A stretch of DNA of 64,000 nt from Tistrella mobilis KA081020-065 (GCF_000264455.2 NC_017956.1:1347501-1411500), one strand, 5' to 3'. Positions 44,893-53,952 are shown, numbered from the stretch's first letter. The notes: a model not told the origin generated them from the letters alone. Translations and numbers: made by a program.

Positions 44893-46647
44893 ATGGCCCG
44901 TTTCCGTCCGGCCGCGCTCGACTGGCTGCGGCGCTATGACGGCCGGACGGCCGGCGCCGACGGTCTTGCCGCAGTCATCGTGACCATCATGCTGGTACCG
45001 CAGAGCCTGGCCTATGCCATGCTGGCGGGCCTGCCGCCGGCAGCGGGGCTTTATGCCTCGATCCTGCCCCTGATCGCCTATGCCGCCTTCGGCAGCAGCC
45101 GGACGCTGGCGGTGGGGCCGGTGGCGGTCATCTCGCTGATGACCGCGGCCGCCACCGCCGAAGCCGCCGCGGCGACCGGCATCGCGCCTGCCGCAGCGGC
45201 CCTGCTGCTGGCAGGGCTGTCGGGGCTGATGCTGCTCGCCATGGCGGCGCTGCGCCTGGGCTTCGTCGCCAATTTCCTCAGCCATCCCGTGGTCGGCGGT
45301 TTCATCACCGCCTCGGGCCTGCTGATCGCGCTGGGCCAGACCGGCCATCTGCTGGGTGTTTCCGCCCGCGGCGACACCCTGCCGGCCATTCTGACGGCAC
45401 TTTACGACGGGCTGCTCACCCGCGGCATCAACCTGCCGACCCTGGTGGTGGGCGGGCTGTCGCTCATCTTCCTGTTCTGGTGCCGCAAGCGGCTGAAGCC
45501 GCTGCTGGTCAAGGCCGGCTTCGGGCCGCGTGCGGCCGATGCCGTCGCCAAGGCCGCCCCTGCCGTGGCGGTGCTCGCCTCGATCCTGGCGGTGGGGCAG
45601 CTGGATCTGGCCGCCGCGGGGGTGAAAGTCGTGGGCGTGCTGCCCGCGGGCCTGCCGCCGCTGACCCTGCCGCCGCTGGATGCCGATGCCGTGCTGGCCC
45701 TGCTGGGCCCTGCGGCGCTGATCTCGCTGATCGGCTTCGTGGAAAGCATTTCGGTCGCCCAGACCCTGGCCGCCAAGCGCCGCCAGCGGATTTCCGCCGA
45801 TGCCGAGCTGGTCGGGCTGGGGGCGGCCAACATCGCCGCCTCGGTCACCGGCGGCTATCCGGTCACCGGCGGTTTCGCCCGGTCGGTGGTGAATTTCGAC
45901 GCGGGGGCGGAAACCCCGATGGCGGGCGTGTTCACCGCGGCCGGCATCGCGCTCGCCGCCCTGTTCCTGACCCCGGCCTTCCGCGACCTGCCGCAGGCGG
46001 TGCTGGCGGCGACCATCATCGTCGCCGTGCTGTCGCTGGTCGACCTCAAGGCGCCGCTCAGGGCCTGGGCCTATTCCAGGGCCGACGGCATCGCCATGGC
46101 GGTGACCATTCTGGGCGTGCTGCTGGCGGGGGTGGAGGCCGGCATCCTGGCGGGTGTAATCGCCTCGCTCGCCCTGTTCCTGCGCCACAGTGCCCGGCCG
46201 CATATGGCGGTGGTGGGACAGGTGCCGGGCAGTGAACATTTCCGAAATGTCGATCGCCATCGCGTCGCCGTTTCGGACACCGTGCTGACGGTGCGGATCG
46301 ACGAAAGCCTCTATTTCGCCAATGCGCGGGCGCTGGAAGACCGGATCTCGTCGCTGGTCGCCTGCCGGCCCAGCCTCCGCCATGTGGTGTTGATGTGCCC
46401 GGCGGTGAATCTCATCGACCTCTCCGCCCTGGAAAGCCTGGAGGCGATCAACCGCCGCCTCGCCGAGGGCGGCATCAGCTTCCACCTGTCGGAAGTGAAG
46501 GGGCCGGTGATGGACCGGCTGGCCCGCAGCCATTTCCTGGACGAGCTGACCGGTCGGGTGTTTCTCAGCCAGCATGCGGCGATGCAGGCGCTGGATCCGG
46601 AGATGACCCGGGCCGCTGACGGACTTGTGCGGGATGCCGCTTCCTGA
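44893..46647 (+). CDS. SulP family sulfate/anion transporter with STAS domain
   Basis: A 584-residue inner-membrane transporter. The N-terminal part has the SulP signature VPQSLAYAMLAGLPPAAGLY (about 35-54), about 12-14 helices follow, and a cytoplasmic STAS domain covers about 440-560 (LTVRIDESLYFANARALEDR, VNLIDLSALESLEAIN). As the last gene of the sulfide operon it could import sulfate or export the sulfite/sulfate produced by persulfide oxidation; direction is inference. A hairpin follows the stop. Confidence 0.92.
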   Translation: MARFRPAALDWLRRYDGRTAGADGLAAVIVTIMLVPQSLAYAMLAGLPPAAGLYASILPLIAYAAFGSSRTLAVGPVAVISLMTAAATAEAAAATGIAPAAAALLLAGLSGLMLLAMAALRLGFVANFLSHPVVGGFITASGLLIALGQTGHLLGVSARGDTLPAILTALYDGLLTRGINLPTLVVGGLSLIFLFWCRKRLKPLLVKAGFGPRAADAVAKAAPAVAVLASILAVGQLDLAAAGVKVVGVLPAGLPPLTLPPLDADAVLALLGPAALISLIGFVESISVAQTLAAKRRQRISADAELVGLGAANIAASVTGGYPVTGGFARSVVNFDAGAETPMAGVFTAAGIALAALFLTPAFRDLPQAVLAATIIVAVLSLVDLKAPLRAWAYSRADGIAMAVTILGVLLAGVEAGILAGVIASLALFLRHSARPHMAVVGQVPGSEHFRNVDRHRVAVSDTVLTVRIDESLYFANARALEDRISSLVACRPSLRHVVLMCPAVNLIDLSALESLEAINRRLAEGGISFHLSEVKGPVMDRLARSHFLDELTGRVFLSQHAAMQALDPEMTRAADGLVRDAAS

Positions 46648-46649
46648 TC

Positions 46650-46671
46650 CTGTTGCCGCAAGTTGCAACAG
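46650..46671 (+). terminator. Small hairpin after the SulP gene
   Basis: CTGTTGC-N8-GCAACAG, perfect 7-bp stem two bases after the stop codon. There is no T-run, so termination is only possible, not clear. Confidence 0.35.
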
Positions 46672-46793
46672 ACCACACGTGGCGATGCCTGGAGAACATC
46701 AATAATGTCGCCCTTGGAGCAGTGATCGTCACTGCAAGAGGGCGAGGAAACTGCACCTCGTCTTCGTTTCCACCGGAGAAGAAGGTGTCGATT

Positions 46794-48440
46794 ATGACGA
46801 ATACCATTGCGGACCTGAAGGCCCTTGCGGTCACGTCTTCCAACATGGAAGTCGAGGTGCTGGGCTACCACGCCGTTGCCGATGGCGGCGGCGGTCTGTT
46901 CGCCTGGCAGGCGGGTGCCACCGCCACCGATGACGGTGGACTCTGGATCGAAAGCACGGTCGCGACCGGCGGTCTCTGGCAGCGGATCGTGGACAGCGCC
47001 GCCCCGGTCAGCGTGCGCTGGTGGGGTGCCCGCGGCGATGGCAGCACCGACGACACCGCAGCCATCCAGGCGGCGCTGGATGCGGGTTTTTCCGCCGTGC
47101 ACCTGCCGGCCGGCACCTATCCCGTCTCGGCGACGCTGACCGTGCCGGCCGGTACGATCGTCACCGGTGACGGTTCGGGTGCCTTCCGTCCGGCCAATGC
47201 CCGCACCACCATCGTCAAGACCAATGGCGACACCGCCGGCGATGCGGTGATGGAGACGGGGCAGTCCTGCACCATCCGCGATCTGAAGCTGCAGCCGCAT
47301 AACGAGGCGGCGGTGACCTACGAACGTGCGGTCTATCCCTCCGGCACGGGCAACACCTCGATCGGTCTGCGGACCGGCTCGGCCAACACGGTCGAGGACG
47401 TGGTCTCCCAGGGGTTCGCCGATTCGGCGCTGGTTCTGGGCACCACCACCAAGGTGATGCGCTGCCACATCTTCCGCTCGCGCCGGGGCATCACCACCAG
47501 CGGCTCGGACGGCATGATCACCAACAGCGTGACCATGTTCTGCCACGAGGCGGGCATCCTGCTGACGACCAATTACTGGATCATCACCAGCTGCCGCATC
47601 GAATGGAATGCCACCTACGGCATCCAGTCGAACAGCGGCGAGCACACCTTCACCGCCAATCTGTTCGATCGCAACGGCTGGGCCGGCCTGTACCTGAACG
47701 GCGGCTGGGGCAATGTGGTCACCGGCAACTACTTCTCGCGCAACGGCGCCGGCGGCGACGGCAGCATGGGCCGCTGGAACTGGGCGATCCCGGGCCACAA
47801 CGCCTATCTGGCACCGCCGACCGTCGCCGACAGCTGCCATATCAAGATCTACTATCAGCGCGATTGCACCATTACCGGCAACCGCTATCGCGCTGGCGTC
47901 GATGACGGCGGCAGCGGCGCGATGGCACCGGCCTATGTCTACAACATGGATGGTACCGCGGGCGTCACCTCGAACATCACCATCTTCGCCAATGCCGGCG
48001 AAACCGCCTCGGGCGGCGGCTTCGGCGGCTATGCCGCCAGCTATCCGGGTGGGTCGGGTGTGTTCGGGGGCACCGACACCTCGGCACAGCAGCTGGTCTA
48101 TGGCCGGCCGGTGCGCCTGGGCTCGGTGACCATCCCCGGCATGTCGACGCCGCGTCAGCCCTATGGCCTGCCGCAGGCGGCCTCGGTCGACGTGCCGATC
48201 GGCACTGCGATCGGCGGGCGGATCAAGGTCTGGACCAATGCCTGGAACAGCACCCCGTCCTACGCGGAAGTCACCTTCGCCCGCGCCTCGGGCAGTGCGA
48301 CGACGGCCACGGTGGCGATCGACAACGTCATCGGCACCAATGTCAGCACCGCGGTCATTTCGACCGATCCCGCGGTCATGACGGTGACCTTCGCAGGCAC
48401 CCGCTTCTACAATCTCTCCTACGACCTGCACACGATGTGA
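46794..48440 (+). CDS. Right-handed beta-helix (pectate-lyase-3 type) protein
   Basis: A 548-residue protein with the pectate-lyase-3 start motif WWGARGDGSTDDTAAIQAAL (about 78-97) and many short turns of Gly/Asn/Thr-rich coils, as in tailspikes and polysaccharide lyases. No signal peptide is visible. A glycine-rich segment (GGGFGGYAASYPGGSG) precedes a C-terminal beta-domain. No phage genes surround it, so a host surface-polysaccharide or secreted role is likelier than a tail fibre. GGAGAAGAAGG precedes the ATG at 46794. Tail-to-tail with hxsA. Confidence 0.78.
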   Translation: MTNTIADLKALAVTSSNMEVEVLGYHAVADGGGGLFAWQAGATATDDGGLWIESTVATGGLWQRIVDSAAPVSVRWWGARGDGSTDDTAAIQAALDAGFSAVHLPAGTYPVSATLTVPAGTIVTGDGSGAFRPANARTTIVKTNGDTAGDAVMETGQSCTIRDLKLQPHNEAAVTYERAVYPSGTGNTSIGLRTGSANTVEDVVSQGFADSALVLGTTTKVMRCHIFRSRRGITTSGSDGMITNSVTMFCHEAGILLTTNYWIITSCRIEWNATYGIQSNSGEHTFTANLFDRNGWAGLYLNGGWGNVVTGNYFSRNGAGGDGSMGRWNWAIPGHNAYLAPPTVADSCHIKIYYQRDCTITGNRYRAGVDDGGSGAMAPAYVYNMDGTAGVTSNITIFANAGETASGGGFGGYAASYPGGSGVFGGTDTSAQQLVYGRPVRLGSVTIPGMSTPRQPYGLPQAASVDVPIGTAIGGRIKVWTNAWNSTPSYAEVTFARASGSATTATVAIDNVIGTNVSTAVISTDPAVMTVTFAGTRFYNLSYDLHTM

Positions 48441-48447
48441 GGTCAGA

Positions 48448-48477
48448 CCCGCCGGCCTGGTGCCGGCGGGTTTTTTT
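48448..48477 (+). terminator. Strong intrinsic terminator
   Basis: CCCGCCGGC / GCCGGCGGG 9-bp stem with a 5-base loop and seven T directly after it, 7 bases past the beta-helix gene stop and just before the hxsA stop on the other strand. Confidence 0.93.
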
Positions 48478-48482
48478 CTGCC

Positions 48483-49091
48483 TCACATGCCGGTGATGCC
48501 AAGCTTCACCAGCGTGTCGCCATCCAGTCGTCCGGTAACCGGCAGGCGGCTGTCGCCCTGGAAGGTTCTGATCGCAGATCTGGTCCTCTCTCCCAGAATG
48601 CCGTCCGCCGGCCCGGCATCATAGCCGCGGGCATTGAGGGCGATCTGCGCCCGCAGAACCATGTCGCGCAGCTCCTGACGGGTGGCCGCGACGGCATTGC
48701 CGGCCGCCGGGCCGGACGTGGTGGCCGAAGACCTGTTGCCGGAAGAGGTCTGGCCCGGTGCGGTGTAGAGCGGTGCCGTGTAGCTGGGGGCCGGGTAGGT
48801 CGGCACCGTATAGCCGGGCGTGCTGCGATAGCTGCTGGATGAATAGTGCGAGCGGTGGCTCGAATGGCTGCGATGGCTTGAATGGCTGCGGTGGCCGGCA
48901 AAGCGGTTCAGGCCGGCACCTGCCGCATCGAACGGGTTGTCGAATACGGGAACAGGCAGGCCTCCGTCCGGGCCGAATTCGGGTGCGGGGCCGCGCGCGG
49001 CAAGTGCCGGTTGTGGCAGAAGGCCTGACAGCATGGCCGGCAGGGACAGCCCCGCCAGAGCCGTGACGGTCTTTTTGATCAGACGGGACAT
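48483..49091 (-). CDS. hxsA: His-Xaa-Ser repeat protein HxsA (substrate of the Hxs system)
   Basis: A 202-residue exported protein. Signal peptide about 1-31 (ALAGLSLPAMLSGLLPQPALA); then a short linker; six consecutive His-Xaa-Ser tripeptides at residues 67-84 (HRS HSS HRS HSS HRS HYS); a Tyr/Pro/Thr stretch with YTVPTYPAPSYTAPLYTAP (about 94-112); a Ser/Gly linker; and a C-terminal peptidoglycan-binding-1-like domain (about 138-200, ALNARGYDAGPADGILGERT). This layout is that of HxsA of the His-Xaa-Ser system. The repeat is presumably modified by the two radical SAM enzymes before or after export. The start overlaps the hxsC stop by 13 bases. The nature of the modification is unknown to me. 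Confidence 0.88.
   Translation of the reverse strand: MSRLIKKTVTALAGLSLPAMLSGLLPQPALAARGPAPEFGPDGGLPVPVFDNPFDAAGAGLNRFAGHRSHSSHRSHSSHRSHYSSSSYRSTPGYTVPTYPAPSYTAPLYTAPGQTSSGNRSSATTSGPAAGNAVAATRQELRDMVLRAQIALNARGYDAGPADGILGERTRSAIRTFQGDSRLPVTGRLDGDTLVKLGITGM
48840..48893 (-). repeat. Coding repeat for six His-Xaa-Ser tripeptides
   Basis: 54 bases made of alternating CAY-CGC-AGC/TCG and CAT-TCN-AGC units, about 18-bp period, encoding HRS HSS three times with the last unit HYS. Synonymous differences between copies (AGC versus TCG, CAC versus CAT) show the peptide, not the DNA, is conserved. Confidence 0.85.
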
Positions 49092-50305
49092 GACGGTCCT
49101 GTTCCCTGATGGGCAGTTGGTGGCCAGTGATCGAACGGCCTGACATCGCGCCCGATCCATCGGGCGTCGGCCGAGGTGAAAAAGCCGGCGCAGTCCTGCC
49201 GGGCGGGGCAGGGGGCGCAGAGCGGCGCAAAATCGTTCTTCCAGTCCGAAATGGACGCCCGGGCGACGGCGAAAAGATCGGCAGGAAGCGCGCAGAGCGG
49301 CAGGTTGTAGATCGAGACCGTCATGCCCAGAGCCGTCAGCCGATGAACGGCGCGGGAGAGGGCATCGGCATAGTCGGCCGGATCGATCCAGATCTTCGCG
49401 CGATTGCGCCGGGCGAAGCCCATCGGCTCCAGCCCCATGAAAGCGATGTGGGCTGCAAAGGGCAGTGCGCGATAGATGAAGCGGGCAAGCGCTTCCAGAC
49501 GCGCCACGGTCTGTCGGGTCAGGACCACACGGATCTCCACCGTCGCGCCAATCGCTGCAAGATTGTACAGGCCCGCCATGGTCTCGGCGAAGGCGCCTTC
49601 GGCCTGCACCACATGGTCATGCAGGCTGGCGATGTCGCCATAAAGGGGGATGCCCCAGGTCACTGCCTCGGGGGCGGCACCGGCCATGGCGCGTGCCAGG
49701 CCGGGATCGGCGAAACGCCGGCCATTGCTCAGCACATGCAGGGAGGTCGCCGGCAGATGCCGGCGGGCGGTCCAGATCACCTCGATCAGGCCGTCATCGA
49801 GCAGGGTCGGCTCGCCGCCGGATATGCCGAGTTGGGTCTCTTCGGGGTCGATCAGCGTGATGATCCGCGTCAGATGTTCGACGCGGTGCGTGTCGTCGAC
49901 CTCACGCGGGGGCTGGGAGCACATGAGGCAGAGGCTGTTGCAGCGTTCCGTGGCGAGCAGTGTGTTCGCATGCGAGCCGCGCCGCCAGAGTATGGTGACG
50001 AGTCCGCCTTCAGGCGTGAGCCCGACGACGTCGCCCGGTGCCACCAGATCCCGTCGGCTTCCGCCGCCCCACCAGGGTCCTTCATAGCCGGTCGGTGGCG
50101 CGGCATGGCCGGCCCCGAAGACGCCGGCGGCGAGAGCCTCGACGCCGGCGGGAAGACGCCCGCCGGACAGATCATCCTGCCAGAGCAGACAGTGATCGAT
50201 TGGTACCCGGCCTGCGGCGAGGACATCGAGGTCCGCGATTTTGGCGACGTCGATGGCGACCGGAGGACCGGTGCGGATCAGGCGCTGATGCAGGGGCAGG
50301 GACAT
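49079..50305 (-). CDS. hxsC: Hxs system radical SAM maturase HxsC
   Basis: A 408-residue radical SAM enzyme. The [4Fe-4S] motif is CNSLCLMC (Cys122, Cys126, Cys129), the SAM contact region is GISGGEPTL, and an accessory cluster is likely at the C-terminus (Cys363, Cys366, Cys372, perhaps Cys406). The N-terminal ~110 residues form a separate domain. It lies 18 bases after hxsB and overlaps hxsA, so it is made together with its probable substrate. The RBS GGAGAGG is 9 bases from the ATG. Called HxsC by motif order, length and operon position. Confidence 0.88.
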   Translation of the reverse strand: MSLPLHQRLIRTGPPVAIDVAKIADLDVLAAGRVPIDHCLLWQDDLSGGRLPAGVEALAAGVFGAGHAAPPTGYEGPWWGGGSRRDLVAPGDVVGLTPEGGLVTILWRRGSHANTLLATERCNSLCLMCSQPPREVDDTHRVEHLTRIITLIDPEETQLGISGGEPTLLDDGLIEVIWTARRHLPATSLHVLSNGRRFADPGLARAMAGAAPEAVTWGIPLYGDIASLHDHVVQAEGAFAETMAGLYNLAAIGATVEIRVVLTRQTVARLEALARFIYRALPFAAHIAFMGLEPMGFARRNRAKIWIDPADYADALSRAVHRLTALGMTVSIYNLPLCALPADLFAVARASISDWKNDFAPLCAPCPARQDCAGFFTSADARWIGRDVRPFDHWPPTAHQGTGPSCPV

Positions 50306-50323
50306 GGCGTGCAGCCTCTCCGA

Positions 50324-51784
50324 TCAGTCGAGGCGGATGTTGCCGCTGAGATCGGCGGGCTGTCGTCGACCGACCCAGGCTGCGAAGATCCGGTTGACCT
50401 CGGGGTCGTTCGCTGCGATCCGGGCGAAGAGCAGGCGAAACAGCGCCTTGTGGCGCGCGCAGTGATCGCTGAAAGCGCGATGGCCCACCGGGTCGCCTTG
50501 CGTGGCCAGATGGTGAACCGGGTCATTGCCGCAATAGGGCAGAAAGGCGCAGCTCCAGCATCCGGGCAGGCTTTCCGCCAGACCGGCGGCGAGGAGGGCG
50601 CGGAGGGTGCCGCTGCCGGCAAGCTCCCGGAACGGCGTGTGAACGTCCCCGATCCTCAGCCGATGATCCCCGTTTGCCGCCAGCATCCGCGCCTCGTCCG
50701 AGACATAGACGCCGCCATCATGGTTATAGACCAGCACGCCGTGCCCGGCACCCGCGGGGGAGCGGAGATCGACATAGCCGCCGCCGAAGGGGGTGAGGAT
50801 GTGGGTCAACAGGATGGCGGCATAAGCTTCTTCGATGTGCCGGCCGGCACGGCAATGTTCGATGCAGCGATCGAGCGCCCGGCGATAGAATTCGATGAAG
50901 CCGGCGACGGACGGGGCGAGGCCGGGTTGGCGTCGGGCGAAGCCGTAGGGGGCGACCGGCCGCAGAAACACCGACCGGAAGCCGAGATCGACATAGGCGT
51001 CGACGACGTCGTCGGGCCGGTCCAGTGCATCGCCGGTGATGGTGGCAATCGCGGCAACGGCCTCCGCCCCCAGAATCTCGCGGGCGCGGTCCAGTGCGCG
51101 TCGGGTGGCATCGAACGCGCCACCGTCGGGCCGTCGGCGATGGCGGTCATGCAGCGCAGCCGGGCCGTCGATCGAGGTCGAGAGCGCGATTTCATGCTCC
51201 AGGCAGAAGCGAAGCATGTCGTGATCGAGGCGCTGCAGGGTGGAGACCATCGAGAAAGTGAGCGGTCGTCCGTCCGTTCCCGCGCGCTCCCGGGCAAGTG
51301 TCACGATCTGCCGGACCCGATCGAACGCCAGCGCCGGTTCGCCACCCTGGAATTCGATGGTGAGCGAGGGGGCGGGGCTTTCAAAGATCCGGTCGACCGC
51401 AGCTCGGGCCGTCTCTTCCGACATGTCGAAGCCGGCGGCGGAGGGGCCACGGCGCGAGACCTGGCAATAGTCGCAGGCATGGTCGCAGCGCAGCGTCACC
51501 ACGCAGATATGCAGCGACGGCCCCTCGGCGACGAAACGCTTCCGGGTCGCAAGCTGAGCGGCAGTGATCCGCATGGTGGTGGGGGCGAGCGGGTCGTGCA
51601 GGAAGCCACGGGCGAGCAGGTCGTCCCGGATATCGGGCGCGAGTTCGGCAGGATCCTCGATCAGGCGGCGGAAATCCGTCTGGCTCAGAAACGCGAAATC
51701 ACCACCATCATGGGTGACGAGAACCTGAGCCGGTGGGAAGGTCAGCCGCTCGAAACGCAGGGGCATGAGGTCGAGGCTGTTCAT
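50324..51784 (-). CDS. hxsB: Hxs system radical SAM maturase HxsB
   Basis: A 486-residue radical SAM enzyme with a C-terminal SPASM-like extension. Core motif CDHACDYC (Cys100, Cys104, Cys107), FQGGEPAL (about 145-152), and C-terminal cysteines 409, 412, 418 and 442 (GCWSCAFLPYC ... HC) for auxiliary iron-sulfur clusters. This is the arrangement of peptide-modifying maturases. The N-terminal ~90 residues may bind substrate. It overlaps hxsD by 4 bases (ATGA). Its reaction on HxsA is inferred from the operon. Confidence 0.9.
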   Translation of the reverse strand: MNSLDLMPLRFERLTFPPAQVLVTHDGGDFAFLSQTDFRRLIEDPAELAPDIRDDLLARGFLHDPLAPTTMRITAAQLATRKRFVAEGPSLHICVVTLRCDHACDYCQVSRRGPSAAGFDMSEETARAAVDRIFESPAPSLTIEFQGGEPALAFDRVRQIVTLARERAGTDGRPLTFSMVSTLQRLDHDMLRFCLEHEIALSTSIDGPAALHDRHRRRPDGGAFDATRRALDRAREILGAEAVAAIATITGDALDRPDDVVDAYVDLGFRSVFLRPVAPYGFARRQPGLAPSVAGFIEFYRRALDRCIEHCRAGRHIEEAYAAILLTHILTPFGGGYVDLRSPAGAGHGVLVYNHDGGVYVSDEARMLAANGDHRLRIGDVHTPFRELAGSGTLRALLAAGLAESLPGCWSCAFLPYCGNDPVHHLATQGDPVGHRAFSDHCARHKALFRLLFARIAANDPEVNRIFAAWVGRRQPADLSGNIRLD

Positions 51785-52113
51785 CCTGGTATCAGCGCAG
51801 CCATGGCCGTCCTGAAAACGGCGTCGCGCATCCCGGCAGTGCGATCACGCAACATGACCCGCAGGGATTGATCTGTCAGTCGTTCCAGAAAGCGGGCGAT
51901 GAGTGCTGCATCCACCGGCACCCCATCGGGGAGCCTGCGGGCGAAGGCCACCAGCCGGGTGTCCTCAGGTGCGTCGGGCACCAGCCAGATCAGCGCGTCC
52001 GCCGCCATTTCATAGGCGGTGTGAAGAACGGCTTCGGCTGGATAGGCGATGTCGAGCCGGAGAAGTTGCTCCGGCTCGACGGTCGTTGCGATCTTGCTGG
52101 CGGGTGAAGGCAT
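51781..52113 (-). CDS. hxsD: Hxs system small protein HxsD
   Basis: A 110-residue soluble protein, first gene of the hxs operon, with a YPAEAVLHTAYEMAADALIW core (about 24-43) and an Arg-rich C-terminus (LRVMLRDRTAGMRDAVFRTA). Length and position match HxsD. A role as a carrier or recognition partner for the radical SAM enzymes is a guess. The 113 bases upstream (52114-52226) are unusually AT-rich for this window and must hold the operon promoter; no clear -10/-35 pair was found. Confidence 0.8.
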   Translation of the reverse strand: MPSPASKIATTVEPEQLLRLDIAYPAEAVLHTAYEMAADALIWLVPDAPEDTRLVAFARRLPDGVPVDAALIARFLERLTDQSLRVMLRDRTAGMRDAVFRTAMAALIPG

Positions 52114-52226
52114 GGCAAGGAGGCCCTTGGCAGCAGAGCATCTTGTGACGCTAATCCTGCATGGTCACTCTTTGCAATTGAAAATACGAATTCACGGCAT
52201 AGTTACAGCCTAAAGTAGTTAGACGT

Positions 52227-53711
52227 TCACCGCGCCAGTACCGTCGCGGCCTGTTTGGTGGTCTGAACCGCGCCGGCGACGCGGCTGACCGCGTCGGTGA
52301 TGCCGTCCAGGCTGCGGGTGACGGTGTCGACTGCGGCGGCGGTGGTGTGCATATTGGCCGACAGGTCGCGGGTGACGACGCTCTGTTCCTCGACCGCGGC
52401 CGCGGTGGTGGTGACATGGTCGCGGACGGTGAGGATCGAGCCGCGGATGGTGCGCAGCGCTTCCGCCACCTCGCCCGACAGCCCCTGCATGCCTTCGATT
52501 TCGGTCGAGATGCGGGTGGTGGCGTCGGCCGACTGGTTGGCGAGGGTCTTGACCTCGGTTGCGACCACCGCGAAGCCGCGGCCGGCCTCGCCCGCGCGGG
52601 CGGCTTCGATCGTGGCGTTGAGCGCGAGCAGGTTGATCTGGCCGGCAATGCCGCGGATCACCTCGACCACGCCCTCCATCGAGCGGGCGACACCGTCCAG
52701 GCGCTGGGCGGCCTCGTCGGCGCGCGTGGCCCGGTCGACCGCGCCATCGGTCGCTTCCCGCGACTTCACCATGCTCTGCGAAATCTCGGCGATCGAGGCT
52801 GCCAGTTCTTCCGTCCCCGCCACCATCATCTGAACCGCGCCGCTGGTCTGGCCGGCGGCCGTGGCGGCCGCGCCGGCCTCGTTGGTGGAGCGGTCGACCG
52901 CGTGGTCGATCTCGGCGAAATTGTTGTCGATCAGAGTCTTGAGATCGGTCAGCATGCCGATCTGCCGGGTGATGTCGGTGGCGTATTTCACCACCTTCAT
53001 CGGCCGGCCATCGGCATCCAGGATCGGGTTGTACGAGGCCTCGATCCAGACCGTACGGCCGCCCTTGCCGATGCGCTTGAACTGCCGGGCCTGGTACTCG
53101 CCGCGCCGCAGCGCCGTCCAGAATGCCTTGTAGTCCGCCGAGTCCCGTTCGGCGGGCTCTACGAACATGGCATGCTGGCGGCCCTGGATTTCGTCCAGGC
53201 GATAGCCGATGACGTTCAGGAAATTGTCGTTCGCCCACAGGACCTTGCCGTCCAGGTCGAACTCGATCACGGCCAGCGCCTTGCGGATCGCCCGCATCTG
53301 CCCGTCGAGGTCGGCGGCCGCGGTCTTCTCGGCGGTGATGTCGGTGGCGTATTTGACCACCTTCACCGGCCGGCCCGCGCCATCGAGCACCGGGTTGTAC
53401 GAGGCCTCGATCCAGACGACCTTGCCGCCCTTGCCGATCCGGCGAAACTGACGTGCCTGATACTCGCCCCGGCGCAGCGCGTCCCAGAAGGCGGTATAGG
53501 CCGGGCTCTCGCGCTCCGCCACATCCACCAGCATGCGGTGGTTCTGGCCCTTGATCTCGTCGAGCGTATAGCCGACGAGGGTCAGGAAATTGGCGTTGGC
53601 ATCGAGTATCCGGCCATCCATATCAAACGTGATCATGGCCTGGGAGCGGTTGATGGCGGCAATCACTGCCTCGGCATCGCTCCGTCGACGCGGCGACAGG
53701 AAATCGAACAT
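52227..53711 (-). CDS. Soluble methyl-accepting chemotaxis protein with two PAS domains
   Basis: A 494-residue cytoplasmic chemoreceptor without membrane helices or HAMP. PAS1 (about 18-125) and PAS2 (about 140-247) are near duplicates, both with [10 protein letters not shown] and a WIEASYNP strand; the signalling domain (about 260-490) has the hairpin tip [23 protein letters not shown] domains of this type often bind heme or flavin and sense oxygen or redox. GAGGG before the ATG at 53711 supports the start over an in-frame GTG at 53726. Confidence 0.92.
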   Translation of the reverse strand: MFDFLSPRRRSDAEAVIAAINRSQAMITFDMDGRILDANANFLTLVGYTLDEIKGQNHRMLVDVAERESPAYTAFWDALRRGEYQARQFRRIGKGGKVVWIEASYNPVLDGAGRPVKVVKYATDITAEKTAAADLDGQMRAIRKALAVIEFDLDGKVLWANDNFLNVIGYRLDEIQGRQHAMFVEPAERDSADYKAFWTALRRGEYQARQFKRIGKGGRTVWIEASYNPILDADGRPMKVVKYATDITRQIGMLTDLKTLIDNNFAEIDHAVDRSTNEAGAAATAAGQTSGAVQMMVAGTEELAASIAEISQSMVKSREATDGAVDRATRADEAAQRLDGVARSMEGVVEVIRGIAGQINLLALNATIEAARAGEAGRGFAVVATEVKTLANQSADATTRISTEIEGMQGLSGEVAEALRTIRGSILTVRDHVTTTAAAVEEQSVVTRDLSANMHTTAAAVDTVTRSLDGITDAVSRVAGAVQTTKQAATVLAR

Positions 53712-53952
53712 GTGGTCGTCCCTCACGATCTGGGCTTTGATGGTCTGTACGACATCTTTGACGGTGCCCCGGGTCTGGGTCGCGAAGGTTGAAGGGAAGT
53801 CTCATCTTCGCAGCGCATCTATGAAACAGGTGCGGAGCAGGCGTGAGGACATGATGACGCTGATCATCTTAAATTTTCATTAGCAACAGCCGCCGACTGT
53901 TCTGAATTTTCAGCGGTAACGCAAAATGCACCAGTTCATCAACCGAAAGAAG

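Noticed and set aside
44596-46668. 690-codon minus-strand frame opposite the SulP gene
   Set aside because: Gln/Arg/His/Gly-rich antisense shadow; SulP and STAS motifs are clear on the plus strand.
48840-48893. Short regular repeat resembling a CRISPR or satellite
   Set aside because: It is in frame, encodes HxS tripeptides with synonymous variation, and has no spacers.
49109-51871. 920-codon plus-strand frame opposite hxsC and hxsB
   Set aside because: Translation is Gly/Arg/Asp/His-rich without motifs and lies antisense to two clear radical SAM genes; it is a by-product of high GC at third positions.
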